From the NCBI RefSeq assembly GCF_900129565.1, contig NZ_FQWD01000004.1, positions 310,001 to 374,000 of the forward strand: 64,000 bases of DNA, in the 5' to 3' direction. The stretch is from Marisediminitalea aggregata (GTDB lineage: Bacteria > Pseudomonadota > Gammaproteobacteria > Enterobacterales > Alteromonadaceae). A program made the position numbers and the translations under genes. The notes beneath the pieces were generated by a model. The model made no database searches, was not told where the DNA came from, and saw only the letters and a program-made list of their open reading frames with translations. This document shows, piece by piece, positions 35,082-47,278 of this stretch; position 1 is the first letter of the stretch; every line of letters starts with the position of its first letter.

Positions 35082-36260
35082 ATGACATTTGCACCGCAAA
35101 TCAAAATTCCGGCCACATACATGCGCGGTGGCACCAGCAAAGGGGTATTTTTTAACCTTGCTGACTTGCCCGCTGAAGCACAACAACCCGGCGCATACAG
35201 AGATGCCGTGTTGCTGCGCGTCATTGGCAGCCCGGACCCCTATGGTAAACAAACCGATGGCATGGGCGGCGCTACATCCAGCACCAGTAAAACAGTGATC
35301 CTGAGCAAGAGCGAACGCGACGGCTTCGATGTGGATTACCTGTTCGGTCAGGTTGCTATCGATAAGGCTTTTGTTGACTGGAGTGGCAACTGCGGCAACT
35401 TAACCGCAGCAGTAGGCGCGTTTGCTATCAATAATGGTCTGGTCGACGCCGACAAAATCCCGCAAAACGGCGTGGCCGTCGTCCGGGTCTGGCAAGTTAA
35501 TATCGGCAAAGAAATCGTCGTACACGTACCGATCACCCATGGTGAAGTGCAGGAAACCGGTAATTTTGAGCTGGATGGCGTCACATTCCCAGCCGCAGAG
35601 GTCAAAGTCGAGTTCATGGATCCGGCGGACGGCGAAGGCGACATGTTCCCTACCGGCAACCTGGTAGATGAGCTAACGGTACCTGAATTCGGTACGCTCA
35701 AAGCAACCATGATCAACGCAGGTATCCCTACCATTTTCGTAAATGCGGCCGACATTGGCTACACCGGCACTGAACTTCAGGATGCGATCAACAATGACAC
35801 TGAAGCATTGGCCCGCTTTGAATCACTGCGCGCACATGGCGCGATTAAAATGGGTTTAATCAACGATTTGTCTGAAGCAGCCGGGCGTCAGCATACGCCT
35901 AAGATTGCGTTTGTCGCACCGCCAGCGCCTTACACTTCTTCGAGTGGCAAAGCCATTGGCATCGACGATATCGATGTGCTGGTAAGAGCGCTGTCGATGG
36001 GCAAGCTTCACCATGCCATGATGGGTACGGCAGCTGTCGCCATTGCTACCGCAGCCGCTATCCCCGGCACACTGGTGAACGATGCGGCCGGCGGAATCGA
36101 CCGTGAAAGTGTGGTATTCGGGCATCCTTCCGGCACGTTGGCAGTCGGCGCACAAGCACAACAAGTAAACGGAAAGTGGCAGGCCACCAAGGCAGTAATG
36201 AGTCGCTCAGCACGCATCCTTATGGAAGGCCGGGTACATATCCCACCACCACAGCTATAA
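35082..36260 (+). CDS. prpF: 2-Methylaconitate isomerase, AcnD partner
   Basis: A 392-residue diaminopimelate-epimerase-fold protein of the PrpF family. The N-terminal MRGGTSKGVFF, GNCGNLTAAVGAFAI and VEFMDPADGEGDMFPTGN are diagnostic. It isomerises the AcnD product trans-2-methylaconitate to the form aconitase can use. ATG with GTGAGAAT upstream. Last recognisable gene of the prp operon, 67 bases after acnD. Confidence 0.95.
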   Translation: MTFAPQIKIPATYMRGGTSKGVFFNLADLPAEAQQPGAYRDAVLLRVIGSPDPYGKQTDGMGGATSSTSKTVILSKSERDGFDVDYLFGQVAIDKAFVDWSGNCGNLTAAVGAFAINNGLVDADKIPQNGVAVVRVWQVNIGKEIVVHVPITHGEVQETGNFELDGVTFPAAEVKVEFMDPADGEGDMFPTGNLVDELTVPEFGTLKATMINAGIPTIFVNAADIGYTGTELQDAINNDTEALARFESLRAHGAIKMGLINDLSEAAGRQHTPKIAFVAPPAPYTSSSGKAIGIDDIDVLVRALSMGKLHHAMMGTAAVAIATAAAIPGTLVNDAAGGIDRESVVFGHPSGTLAVGAQAQQVNGKWQATKAVMSRSARILMEGRVHIPPPQL

Positions 36261-36388
36261 CGCAACACTTCCTCAGGGTGGCTGGCTATCTTTGGGCATG
36301 GGTCAGTCACCTCTTTTACTGGTATTTTCTGCAAATTAAATGCACACTTCCTCACAATGGATATGACAATCACGTCGGGAAGGAGTTT

Positions 36389-36820
36389 ATGGTTCGACGA
36401 TTTAGCATGCATGGTTCTCTGAGTGTTGCTGTTGAAGGCAGAGTGCTTGTGCTGTCGGGAAGCGGCCCATGGAACAGTGAATCCCTGCAATTAACCGATG
36501 TTAGTATTATGCAACAAGTTCAAGCCCTTTACGGCAGCCCGTGGGGAGTGCTTGGTTTGTTTTCTGGTGAAGCCGTGTACGTGCCGGAAGCCATTCAAAA
36601 ACTACAGAAACAAGTCAGTCATGAATTAAAGCTTGGGCGTGTTGCTACTGCAGTGGTATTAAAAAATGTCGAGGCCCCTCGGCTGTCTAAGTATCAGTTT
36701 GAATTGATATATGGCAGTGAAGGTCACAATGTGGCGTTTTTTGAAGATGAAACCGCAGCCCGTCATTGGTTGCAAACAGAATTAGCCGCAGCGCAGTCCG
36801 ATTCACGCTTTCAGGCATAA
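36389..36820 (+). CDS. Hypothetical SpoIIAA/STAS-like protein
   Basis: A 143-residue soluble protein. The start is an ATG with a near-perfect AAGGAG site; the frame is open further upstream through prpF sequence, which is fortuitous. The layout (LSVAVEGRVLVLSGSGPWN at the N-terminus, a central WGVLGLFSGEAVYVPEA, and the C-terminal VAFFEDETAARHWLQTEL) resembles the SpoIIAA-like fold also seen at 15013-15390. It is 128 bases after prpF and could be on the same transcript, but its role is unknown. Confidence 0.65.
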   Translation: MVRRFSMHGSLSVAVEGRVLVLSGSGPWNSESLQLTDVSIMQQVQALYGSPWGVLGLFSGEAVYVPEAIQKLQKQVSHELKLGRVATAVVLKNVEAPRLSKYQFELIYGSEGHNVAFFEDETAARHWLQTELAAAQSDSRFQA

Positions 36821-36963
36821 CACTCGCCAGCACAACATTCGCCGGTTTAACATACGCAGAGATACTCCGCACCGGCGCTTTGCACCAATAAATAGCAATC
36901 AAATTTCTACCTTTTTAAAAAGATACACTATACTTTTCTGACTGGGGTTAGAGGAAGTTGACA

Positions 36964-37842
36964 ATGCGCAAATGGATAGTTGCAGTGTGGTGCTGCGCGA
37001 TTGGCTTCAGTGCCAGCGCTAATGCTTCTCAAATACTAAGGGCGCCAACCTTCACCACCACCCATGCCATCATTGATTACCTCTACGAACAGCTGCAACT
37101 TGCCATTGAAGCTACGCAGGAAGACTTTGGCGAAATGAAGGTTGTACGCGTCAAAGTTCCCGTAGAAGAAGAGCGCCAACTGCGTAACCTGAATGAAGAT
37201 ATTGCAGATATTGCCTGGGCAACGTGTACCCGTGAACGCAACCAGGACTATACACCTATTGCTGTCCCGTCTACAGCGGGCTTGTTCGGGATAAGACTTG
37301 CGGTAGTGAGACAGGATGACAATAACATCACTCAGGTAAACTCATTACCCGCACTGCAAAAATTTGTTGCCGTGCAGTCTTCCAAGTGGCGGGACTTCAT
37401 GGTGTTGCAACGAAACGGCATTACGGTGTTAGCCTCAGACCGGTTTTCTGCTTACCGCGCAGTAGAGCGTGGTCTGGCCGATTTTTACCCCCGCGGCGCA
37501 GCCGAAATTACTGAAGAAATGGCAGCTGCGAATGTGCCGCAGTTGACGATTGCGCCTAATTTCGCCCTGCGTTATCCGGTGTTTTTCATACTGTACGTGA
37601 AGAAAGACAATACCGCTCTGGCTGAGCGCTTAACTGCCGGCTTTGAACGCACGTTGCAGTCCGGTGAATTCAAAGCCTTACTCAATGATAAGCCGTGGTT
37701 TAGAGAAGCCAAACAGTTGGTCCAACATCGTGTTTTTATTGATTTAGAAAACCACGAAGCGAATGCAGATTGTATGAAAGCAGGTCAGTATGTTCCCAAC
37801 CTGCTATCTCAGGGAAACCTCAATAGCGATACGCTAGGCTGA
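36964..37842 (+). CDS. Periplasmic solute-binding-like protein
   Basis: About 292 residues with a signal peptide (MRKWIVAVWCC, cleavage near SANA-S at residue 21). The mature part resembles the family-3 solute-binding fold (WATCTRERNQDYTPIAVPSTAGLFGIRLAVV; SDRFSAYRAVERGLADFYPRG; LRYPVFFILYVKKDNTALAERL). In Alteromonadales such proteins often stand alone without a transporter, as here. ATG at 36964 with GAGGA upstream; an in-frame TTG two codons earlier is less likely. Ligand unknown. Confidence 0.75.
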   Translation: MRKWIVAVWCCAIGFSASANASQILRAPTFTTTHAIIDYLYEQLQLAIEATQEDFGEMKVVRVKVPVEEERQLRNLNEDIADIAWATCTRERNQDYTPIAVPSTAGLFGIRLAVVRQDDNNITQVNSLPALQKFVAVQSSKWRDFMVLQRNGITVLASDRFSAYRAVERGLADFYPRGAAEITEEMAAANVPQLTIAPNFALRYPVFFILYVKKDNTALAERLTAGFERTLQSGEFKALLNDKPWFREAKQLVQHRVFIDLENHEANADCMKAGQYVPNLLSQGNLNSDTLG

Positions 37843-37909
37843 TAAAAGGGAAGCTGTCGCCGTCTGGCGAATAGTTATAGGTTGCCCCCAACACAAAGCC
37901 AGATTTTCC

Positions 37910-38266
37910 CTAGCCACTGAAATAGATTTTCGCGCCAATAGAACCGCCTAGCTTTCGGTCGTACTCAACATAGCCTGTTTCATCGGTGAAAGAATCGATT
38001 TCCAAAATACCGCCGTAAAGGCCGAAGGCAACGTGACGATTCACAAAGTAATTTGCACCTACGCCGGCACCGATACTGTTCTCTTCGTTGGAAGGGTTAT
38101 CCAGAAACCCGGTTGCCACATACATTTCAAGTGATTTGATGGGAGTAGGCAAGACTACCTGAGCCCCAAATCCGCCGTACTCAATACCGGCACCGGTTTC
38201 CATAAACGGGCCTTGCCTGGCCCAGCTAAGGGTTGGCAACAAGGCACATATCATCCATGCTTTCAC
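37910..38266 (-). CDS. Small outer-membrane beta-barrel-like protein
   Basis: A 118-residue protein with a short signal peptide (cleavage near SWA) and alternating hydrophobic/polar strands rich in Gly and aromatic residues (GAGIEYGGFGAQVVL; GAGVGANYFVNRHVAFGLYGG; KLGGSIGAKIYFSG). This suggests a small beta-barrel or a fragment of one. It starts with GTG; an ATG four codons later is possible. Function unknown. Confidence 0.6.
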   Translation of the reverse strand: MKAWMICALLPTLSWARQGPFMETGAGIEYGGFGAQVVLPTPIKSLEMYVATGFLDNPSNEENSIGAGVGANYFVNRHVAFGLYGGILEIDSFTDETGYVEYDRKLGGSIGAKIYFSG

Positions 38267-38326
38267 TTTATTCTCTTTACTGCGACTACAGACTTATTTT
38301 AGTGACGTTGGAAACTAAAAAATTCA

Positions 38327-40684
38327 TTAGTCATCAATCATTTGCTCGTTCAACCAGTTGTGCAGCGTGTCCATATCCTGTTGTACCGCCATCTGCAATT
38401 CTTCAACCCAATCATGAACGTTTTGCCACCACGCCGGGTGATCGCCCTGTTGGATCTGATTAGCAATGCGTTGAACGCGGGCCAAACCTACCGACCCTGC
38501 AGCGCCCTTAATTTTATGCGCCTGGGCACAGACCTCTGACTTTTCATCAGCACTGAGGCTCAATTGCAATATTTCCATGTATTCCGGCATTTTCTCGTGG
38601 AATACTTTTACGCTGGCGCGCACCATGTCTTCACCAATGGTGTCGACCAGCATTTGCAGTAGGTCCATATCCAGAATATTGGTTAACTGCTTGCTGGTAT
38701 CCGACTTGGGCTGTTCACTGGAAATGGATTGAGGCGCAGAGTCTGGCTCGGCAAACAATAAATTAAGCACTTCGATAACACGACTCTTTTTCACCGGCTT
38801 GGCAATGACGTCGTCCATACCGTTTTGCAGATATTCCTCGCGCTTCTTTATCACGTTGGCGGTCAGTGCCACGATAGGCGTTTGCATTACCAGATCTTCT
38901 TCAATCACGGTAGCCGCAACATCAAAGCCCGTCATGTCTGGCAATTGTATGTCCAGCAAGATCAGGTCGTAAGTGGTCTCACGAATTTTATCGATAGCTT
39001 CCTGCCCCGTCATTGCCACATCGACGTGTTGACCCAGCTTTTCAAGTAGCGCCTTGGCCACCATAACGTTTAGTTCGATATCTTCAACCAACAGGATATT
39101 CAAGCCAGTAACCTGAAGCTGTTCCACCTGCATAGGGCGTTTGGAGATTTGCAGTGGCAGTTCAACCGTAAAGCGCGTGCCTCTGCCCTGCTTGCTCTCT
39201 ACGCGAATATCGCCTTTCATCAGGTCGACCATCTGCTTACAGATAGCTAGCCCAATGCCGGTGCCCGTCGCAGATTGATGATCAGGGTGGTCTACCTGAT
39301 AGTACATCGCGAAGATCTTTTCTATTTCACTGTCAGGAATCCCCACACCGGTATCTTCAATGACGAAGGTAACCAGTGACACATCGTTATCCGGTCGCGA
39401 CGCCGACACCGTCAGGGTAACGTGCCCTTTCTGGGTAAACTTCACCGCGTTAAACAAAATATTCCATAGAATCTGGCGCAGACGCGTGCCGTCTACTTCA
39501 ACCAGTTTTGGTAGCGGGTCATTAATATTGGTGATCAGCTCCAACGACTTGTCTGCCGCTAACAAGCGAATAATAGAACTGAGTTCTTCGGTAAAGTCGC
39601 GCAGCGACACCGTTTTCAGTGACAGCTCCAGCTTGTCGCGCTCAAGCTTGTCCATGTCGATAATGTCGTTGAAGATATTCCCCAGCGTAATGGCGCTGGC
39701 GTATATCGTACTCACCCAACCCCACTGCTCCTGAGTCAACTCTGTGTCACGTAACATACGGCTAAGGCCAACAATACCGTTGAGCGGGGTTCTTAATTCA
39801 TGGCTAATGGTGGCAATAAAGCGGGTCTTGTCGTTACTGGCCTTGGCAGCTGCGTTTTCAGCCTGCTTACGCTCGGTCATGTCACGCCCAAACGCCAATA
39901 GCCCCAACCGATTACCATCTTGATCAAAGAACGGTACTTTGCGCATTTCAAAGTAACGACGGCGACCATCGGCAAAGCGTAACCAGAGTTCCTCGGTAAT
40001 ACTGGCGTTAGCTTCCAGCACCTCGTGATCACTGGCCACCACCTGACGGGCTAAATCTTCTTCGTAAACGTCGTGAGGCGTTAATCCCAGCAATTGCTTC
40101 TCAGTCTTACCGGTCATCTGCTCGGCAACCCGGTTACAGCCTGCAAAGCGACCTTCTTCATTGCGATAATAAATTAAGTCGGGAGAGGCATCGATAATCG
40201 ACCGCAACAGCGTTGATAAATGACGGGCCTGGGCTTCTTGCTCTGACTTGTCCTGAATTTCTTTTTCCAGTTCTTTAAAGACAGTTTCACGCTCTTCCTG
40301 AGCATGCTTGCGCTGCTCAATTTCGTGATTCAGCTGACGGATATTGTTTTGCAGCTCGCGGTTCAGGAACACATCTTCTTCCCGAAGGTGCTCTAACTGG
40401 CTTACGACTTCTTTCAGATTAGTGCGAGAACTCTCCAGTTGCTTTACGAGCTCACTAAAGAAGTAGAGAACCCAGGGGGCAGATAACATGGTGAGGATCA
40501 CAGCGCTGATAAAGTCATCGGGCTCAACCTCACTGCCGAGACTGAGTCGAATAACGTATGACCCACCTACGGTAAATCCCAACGTCAAAATCACAAACAA
40601 CACACTGAGCTTAATAGTGCCAAAGCGCTGCACAAACTGTGCGAATCGAATGGCCCATGAATCGTTGGGCGTTTCCTGATGCAT
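38327..40684 (-). CDS. arcB: Aerobic respiration control sensor kinase ArcB
   Basis: A 785-residue tripartite hybrid kinase closely resembling E. coli ArcB along its length. Two membrane helices (about 24-46 and 58-78), a coiled coil (about 80-155), PAS (about 155-275), HisKA with ISHELRTPLNGIVGLSR (His295), HATPase, a receiver with LLDIQLPDMTG, and an HPt domain with AHKIKGAAGSVG. It passes phosphate to ArcA under reducing conditions. The first redox cysteine is kept (Cys183, in AGCNRV), but the position of E. coli Cys241 is Tyr244 (DGRRRYFEMRK). It lies next to gltBD, roughly as in E. coli. arcA is not in the window. Confidence 0.94.
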   Translation of the reverse strand: MHQETPNDSWAIRFAQFVQRFGTIKLSVLFVILTLGFTVGGSYVIRLSLGSEVEPDDFISAVILTMLSAPWVLYFFSELVKQLESSRTNLKEVVSQLEHLREEDVFLNRELQNNIRQLNHEIEQRKHAQEERETVFKELEKEIQDKSEQEAQARHLSTLLRSIIDASPDLIYYRNEEGRFAGCNRVAEQMTGKTEKQLLGLTPHDVYEEDLARQVVASDHEVLEANASITEELWLRFADGRRRYFEMRKVPFFDQDGNRLGLLAFGRDMTERKQAENAAAKASNDKTRFIATISHELRTPLNGIVGLSRMLRDTELTQEQWGWVSTIYASAITLGNIFNDIIDMDKLERDKLELSLKTVSLRDFTEELSSIIRLLAADKSLELITNINDPLPKLVEVDGTRLRQILWNILFNAVKFTQKGHVTLTVSASRPDNDVSLVTFVIEDTGVGIPDSEIEKIFAMYYQVDHPDHQSATGTGIGLAICKQMVDLMKGDIRVESKQGRGTRFTVELPLQISKRPMQVEQLQVTGLNILLVEDIELNVMVAKALLEKLGQHVDVAMTGQEAIDKIRETTYDLILLDIQLPDMTGFDVAATVIEEDLVMQTPIVALTANVIKKREEYLQNGMDDVIAKPVKKSRVIEVLNLLFAEPDSAPQSISSEQPKSDTSKQLTNILDMDLLQMLVDTIGEDMVRASVKVFHEKMPEYMEILQLSLSADEKSEVCAQAHKIKGAAGSVGLARVQRIANQIQQGDHPAWWQNVHDWVEELQMAVQQDMDTLHNWLNEQMIDD

Positions 40685-41328
40685 AACAATACTATACCGA
40701 AATAATTTGCAGCCATCCTATCAGACCTTGCCGGACAGGAAAATAACTCAGGGAAGCGAAGGCAAAACGAAAACATTACAATTTTCTAAAAACAGGGTAA
40801 AATAGCGTCAATAAATCGTTGATTGCCGTTCGCGCGTCAAAAATTACCCAACTCCATGCCTACCGCGCAAACAGGATAAAGATTCAAACGCAATCATGCT
40901 ATTTGGGTATTTACCCACCATAGATGACTATTTATGCAACTTAAGTTTAATTAGACTGGCCATATTCGCAGCTAACTCAGCCTCATTTCTAAAAAAATAT
41001 GCGTTTTTTTATTGGCACCAATTGAGCATAAATTGCTGAAAATTAATAAGAATAAAGATGGTATACGATTTCAGCTGTGCTATCGCTCACATTCCGATTG
41101 ATTTTAATCGGCAATGCCGGTATGTTGTACGGCCCGCTAGGCAATAGTGCATAAAAATGCGGTACACGACTGGTATCCACAATAATAATTAACGACAAAC
41201 CCAGCGCAGACTGATTTTTCTTTTATTTTCAGTCACTAAACAACGCGTTGTAACGCAGCTGTGAGGCCGACTCTGGTCACAAAACACAGCGCATACCTTG
41301 CCCAGTCAAAGGTTGAAGGAGTTAAGAG
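40685..41328. other. Long gene-free region between arcB and gltB
   Basis: 644 AT-rich bases with no credible gene on either strand. It must hold the arcB (leftward) and gltB (rightward) promoters. Visible structures: an A7-TATGCG-T7 inverted repeat (40991-41010), a hairpin CCGATT-GATTTT-AATCGG (41094-41111) and an ArgR-like sequence at 41148-41161. gltB has a strong AAGGAG. In E. coli, gltBD has a long control region bound by Lrp, IHF and others, which may explain the length. Confidence 0.6.
41148..41161. promoter_or_regulatory. ArgR-box-like sequence upstream of gltB
   Basis: TGCATAAAAATGCG fits the half-box pattern TGNATWWWWATNCA at all but the last base. It lies 168-181 bases before the gltB ATG. 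Only one copy is seen, while functional ArgR sites are usually paired, so support is weak. Confidence 0.2.
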
Positions 41329-44300
41329 ATGAGTTTATATAATCCCAACGATTCACGGGATAACTGTGGATTCGGTTTGATTGCCCACACAACAGGCGAA
41401 GCCAGCCACACACTGGTAACAACTGCTATTGAAGGCCTTGATCGCATGCAACACCGTGGCGGTATCGCTGCTGACGGTAAAACAGGCGACGGCTGCGGCT
41501 TATTATTACAAAAGCCGGATGCGTTTTTCCAACACGTTGCAGAGCAACACGGTTGGAAGCTCAGCAAAAAATACGCAGTTGGTATGATTTTCCTCAATCA
41601 GGACGAGACATTAGCGCAAGCAGCGCGTGACGTATTAAACGAAGAGCTGGAAAAAGAGACTCTGACCGTAGTGGGCTGGCGCGAAGTGCCGGTAAACCAC
41701 GACGTGCTGGGCGAACTGGCTCTGACCGGCGTGCCGCAAATCGAACAAGTGTTCGTAAATGCACCGGCAGGCTGGCGTAAGCGCGACCTTGAACGCCGCC
41801 TTTATATGGTGCGTCGTCGTGCTGAAAAACGTCTGGAACAAGACAGCGAATTCTACGTTGCCTGTTTATCTGGTCTGGTAACTATTTATAAAGGCCTGGT
41901 CATGCCTCGTGACCTGCCGGCATTTTATAAAGACCTGGCCGACGAGAAGCTGAAAAGCGCCATCTGCGTATTCCACCAACGCTTCTCTACCAACACATTA
42001 CCTAAATGGCCATTGGCACAACCGTTCCGCTTCCTGGCGCACAACGGTGAAATCAATACGATTAAAGGTAACCGTGACTGGGCCATGGCGCGTACCGGTA
42101 AATTTGCTACGCCACTGATCCCTGATTTGAAAGAAGCAGCCCCATTCGTAAATACAGAAGGGTCTGACTCCTCATCACTTGATAACATGCTGGAACTGTT
42201 CCTGGCTGGCGGTATGGATTTATTCCGCGCCATGCGTTTGCTGGTTCCACCAGCCTATCAGAACAACGACACCATGGATCCTAAACTGCGTGCATTCTAC
42301 GAGTTTAACTCAATGCACATGGAACCTTGGGATGGTCCTGCGGGTATCGTAATGACCAACGGTCGTCACGTAGCCTGTAACCTGGACCGCAACGGTTTGC
42401 GTCCGGCTCGTTACGTCGTCACCAAAAACGGATTTATTACCCTGGCTTCAGAAGTGGGTATCTGGGATTACGAACCAGAAGACGTACTGGAAAAAGGCCG
42501 TGTTGGTCCGGGTGAAATGCTTGCTGTAGATACCTACACAGGTAAGATTTGGCGTTCTACCGAAATCGACGATGAGTTAAAAGAACGTCACCCGTACCAC
42601 GAATGGCTGGAAAAACACATCCGTCGTTTAACGCCTATCGAAAAACTGGATGCATCGCTAATTGGTCAGCGCGTCTTTGACGACGACACCATGGCGGTCT
42701 ATCACAAGCTGTTCAACTACAGCTACGAAGAAATTCATCAGGTTATAAAAGTACTGGGTAAAGACGGCCAGGAAGCCGTTGGCTCAATGGGTGACGATAC
42801 CCCAATGGCCGTGCTGTCTTCAAAGCACCGTACCCTGTATGACTATTTCCGTCAGCAGTTTGCTCAGGTAACCAACCCGCCAATCGATCCATTGCGTGAA
42901 AACCACGTTATGTCTCTGGCAACTTGCGTTGGTCGCGAGCAAAACGTATTCAGCGAAACCAGTGGTTACGCTGACCGCGTCCTGTTCGAATCACCGGTAT
43001 TAATGTATACCGACCTTAAACAGCTGCGTGAATTTAACCCGGAAAACTACTACTCCGAAATCATCGACCTGCAATACTCTGCAGAAGAAGGCCTGAAAAA
43101 AGCCATCGAGCGTATCTGTAATGAAGTAGAGTACCTGGTTAAACAAAAACGTGCGGCATTTGTGATCCTGTCAGATCGCAACATCAAGCCAAACCGTTTA
43201 CCTATTCCTGCTGCGATGGCGACCGGTGCGGTTCACCGTCGTTTAGTTGACAACCAACTGCGTTGTGACGCGAACATCGTAGTAGAAACGGCATCAGCCC
43301 GTGACCCGCATCACTTTGCTGTGTTGATTGGCTTAGGCGCAACGGCGATTTATCCGTTCCTGGCCTATGAGACCATTGAACAGCTATGTGAAAAAGGTGA
43401 CCTGGACATTTCAGCCATGCAAGCCATGCTGAACTACCGCAAAGGCATCAACAAAGGCCTTTACAAGATCATGTCCAAAATGGGTATCAGCACCGTGGCC
43501 AGCTACCGTAGCTCGAAACTGTTCGAGGCCATCGGTATCAGCCAGGAAGTCATGGAGCTGTGCTTCAAGGGTGTCACCTCACGCCTTGAAGGTGCCAACT
43601 TCGATGATTTCCAACAAGACGTTATTAACCTGTCACGCATTGCCTGGTTAAAACGCAAGAAAATCTCACACGGTGGTTTGCTGAAATACGTACACGATGG
43701 TGAATACCACGCCTACAACCCGGATGTAGTGAAAACGCTGCAGACGGCTGTTGTTACGGGTAAATACGAAGATTATCAGGAATATGCAAAACTGGTAAAC
43801 GAGCGTTCACCGTCGCATTTACGCGATTTGATGAAGCTGAACCCGGCTAACCAACCTATCGATATCAGCGAAGTTGAGCCTGCGGAAAACCTATTCCCAC
43901 GTTTCGACACTGCGGCGATGTCAATTGGTGCATTAAGCCCGGAGGCGCACGAAGCCCTGGCCATCGCAATGAACCGGTTAGGCGGACAGTCTAACTCAGG
44001 TGAAGGTGGCGAAGATCCTAAGCGCTTCAACACAGAGAAGAACTCTAAAATTAAACAGGTGGCATCGGGTCGTTTCGGTGTAACACCACATTACCTGGTT
44101 AACGCTAGCGTAATTCAGATTAAAGTTGCCCAGGGTGCGAAGCCTGGTGAAGGTGGTCAGTTACCGGGTGACAAAGTCAATAAGTATATCGCGCAGCTGC
44201 GTTTCTCGGTGCCGGGTGTAACTCTGATCTCGCCACCGCCGCACCACGACATATACTCTATTGAAGATTTAGCTCAGTTGATCTTCGATCTGAAACAAGT

Positions 44301-45792
44301 GAACCCAACCGCACTTATTTCAGTGAAGCTTGTATCTGAGCCCGGTGTAGGCACCATTGCAACGGGTGTTGCTAAAGCCTATGCCGACCTTATCACGGTT
44401 TCTGGCTATGACGGCGGAACAGGCGCAAGCCCGTTAACGTCAGTAAAATACGCCGGAAGTCCGTTTGAGTTAGGTCTGTCTGAAACACAGCAAGCGTTAG
44501 TCGAAAATGGTCTGCGTCACAAAGTACGGGTACAAACCGACGGCGGATTGAAGACCGGTCTGGACGTAATTAAGGCAGCTATAATGGGTGCAGAAAGCTT
44601 CGGCTTTGGTACTGGCCCAATGGTTGCTCTTGGCTGTAAATACCTGCGTATTTGTCACCTGAACAACTGTGCAACCGGTGTTGCAACACAGGACGAAAAA
44701 CTGCGTAGCGACCACTTTATTGGCTTGCCAGAAATGGTAATGAACTACTTTAAGTTTGTTGCGCAGGAAGTGCGTGAAATCATGGCCAGCATGGGCGTGC
44801 GTAAGTTCGATGAACTGATCGGCCGCACTGAGCTGTTGTCATTGGTTGACGGTATAACTGCAAAACAGAATCGTTTGGACTTGTCCCCTATTCTGGCGAA
44901 GCCAGTGGCGGGTGAACACACGCGTCTGTTCTGTTCAGAAACCACCAATGCGCCACTGGATAAAGGTGTATTGAACGCAAAAATGCTGAAAGACGCCAAA
45001 GAAGCCGTTATTAAGGGCTGTGGTATTAACCTGAGCTACCCAATCCGCAACACTGACCGCTCTGTAGGTGCCTTGTTGTCTGGTGAGATTGCCAAACATT
45101 ACGGCAACCACGACATGGAAGAAATGCCTATCACTGTAACCTTTAAAGGGACAGCGGGTCAGAGCTTTGGTGTGTGGAATGCCGGCGGCCTGAACATGTA
45201 TATCGAAGGTGATGCCAACGATTACGTGGGTAAAGGCATGACAGGCGGTAAGCTGGTTATTCACCCACCGCGTAATGCGGAATTCAACACTCACGAAAGT
45301 GCCATCATGGGTAACACCTGTTTGTATGGTGCAACTGGCGGTAAGCTGTTTGCAGCGGGCCGTGCCGGTGAGCGTTTTGGTGTTCGTAACTCTGGCGCGA
45401 TTGCCGTTGTGGAAGGCGTTGGTGACAACGGCTGTGAATACATGACCGGTGGTATCGTTGCGGTGCTGGGTCCGGTAGGCGTTAACTTCGGCGCAGGTAT
45501 GACAGGTGGTTTTGCTTACCTGTACGACGAAGGTGATCTGGATCGCCGCGTTAACCCTGAGCTGGTAGAAGTGCTGTCGATTGACGACAAAGTTATTCTT
45601 GCCGAGCACCTGCGTGGCTTGATCAACCAGCATTATGAAGAAACCGGCAGCCAGTTCTCGTTGAGCCTGCTGCATGACTTTGCCAGCACCTTGTCGAAGT
45701 TCAAACTGGTTAAACCGAAGACCAGCGATGTGAAAAACCTGTTGGGCCATATTAGTCGTTCCAGCGCAGAACTGCGCATTCAGGCGCAATAG
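41329..45792 (+). CDS. gltB: Glutamate synthase (NADPH) large subunit
   Basis: A 1487-residue alpha subunit that makes glutamate from glutamine and 2-oxoglutarate. A 12-residue propeptide precedes the N-terminal nucleophile Cys13 of the mature enzyme ([11 protein letters not shown]). The class II amidotransferase domain (to about 410) is followed by a central domain, the FMN-binding synthase barrel with 3Fe-4S ligands Cys1103, Cys1109 and Cys1114, and the C-terminal beta-helix (GGxxGxx repeats, about 1230-1480). ATG with AAGGAG. gltD follows after 15 bases. Confidence 0.98.
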   Translation: MSLYNPNDSRDNCGFGLIAHTTGEASHTLVTTAIEGLDRMQHRGGIAADGKTGDGCGLLLQKPDAFFQHVAEQHGWKLSKKYAVGMIFLNQDETLAQAARDVLNEELEKETLTVVGWREVPVNHDVLGELALTGVPQIEQVFVNAPAGWRKRDLERRLYMVRRRAEKRLEQDSEFYVACLSGLVTIYKGLVMPRDLPAFYKDLADEKLKSAICVFHQRFSTNTLPKWPLAQPFRFLAHNGEINTIKGNRDWAMARTGKFATPLIPDLKEAAPFVNTEGSDSSSLDNMLELFLAGGMDLFRAMRLLVPPAYQNNDTMDPKLRAFYEFNSMHMEPWDGPAGIVMTNGRHVACNLDRNGLRPARYVVTKNGFITLASEVGIWDYEPEDVLEKGRVGPGEMLAVDTYTGKIWRSTEIDDELKERHPYHEWLEKHIRRLTPIEKLDASLIGQRVFDDDTMAVYHKLFNYSYEEIHQVIKVLGKDGQEAVGSMGDDTPMAVLSSKHRTLYDYFRQQFAQVTNPPIDPLRENHVMSLATCVGREQNVFSETSGYADRVLFESPVLMYTDLKQLREFNPENYYSEIIDLQYSAEEGLKKAIERICNEVEYLVKQKRAAFVILSDRNIKPNRLPIPAAMATGAVHRRLVDNQLRCDANIVVETASARDPHHFAVLIGLGATAIYPFLAYETIEQLCEKGDLDISAMQAMLNYRKGINKGLYKIMSKMGISTVASYRSSKLFEAIGISQEVMELCFKGVTSRLEGANFDDFQQDVINLSRIAWLKRKKISHGGLLKYVHDGEYHAYNPDVVKTLQTAVVTGKYEDYQEYAKLVNERSPSHLRDLMKLNPANQPIDISEVEPAENLFPRFDTAAMSIGALSPEAHEALAIAMNRLGGQSNSGEGGEDPKRFNTEKNSKIKQVASGRFGVTPHYLVNASVIQIKVAQGAKPGEGGQLPGDKVNKYIAQLRFSVPGVTLISPPPHHDIYSIEDLAQLIFDLKQVNPTALISVKLVSEPGVGTIATGVAKAYADLITVSGYDGGTGASPLTSVKYAGSPFELGLSETQQALVENGLRHKVRVQTDGGLKTGLDVIKAAIMGAESFGFGTGPMVALGCKYLRICHLNNCATGVATQDEKLRSDHFIGLPEMVMNYFKFVAQEVREIMASMGVRKFDELIGRTELLSLVDGITAKQNRLDLSPILAKPVAGEHTRLFCSETTNAPLDKGVLNAKMLKDAKEAVIKGCGINLSYPIRNTDRSVGALLSGEIAKHYGNHDMEEMPITVTFKGTAGQSFGVWNAGGLNMYIEGDANDYVGKGMTGGKLVIHPPRNAEFNTHESAIMGNTCLYGATGGKLFAAGRAGERFGVRNSGAIAVVEGVGDNGCEYMTGGIVAVLGPVGVNFGAGMTGGFAYLYDEGDLDRRVNPELVEVLSIDDKVILAEHLRGLINQHYEETGSQFSLSLLHDFASTLSKFKLVKPKTSDVKNLLGHISRSSAELRIQAQ

Positions 45793-45795
45793 TGA

Positions 45796-47223
<1,428 letters not shown>

Positions 47224-47246
47224 CTCAGTCCACAAGCTATAAAATC

Positions 47247-47274
47247 AAAACGGAGCCTGATGGCTCCGTTTTTG
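47247..47274. terminator. Bidirectional intrinsic terminator after gltD
   Basis: AAACGGAGCC pairs with GGCTCCGTTT around TGAT, followed by further T. The A-rich left side gives a T-run on the other strand too, so it also serves the convergent small membrane gene. Confidence 0.9.
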
Positions 47275-47278
47275 TTTA

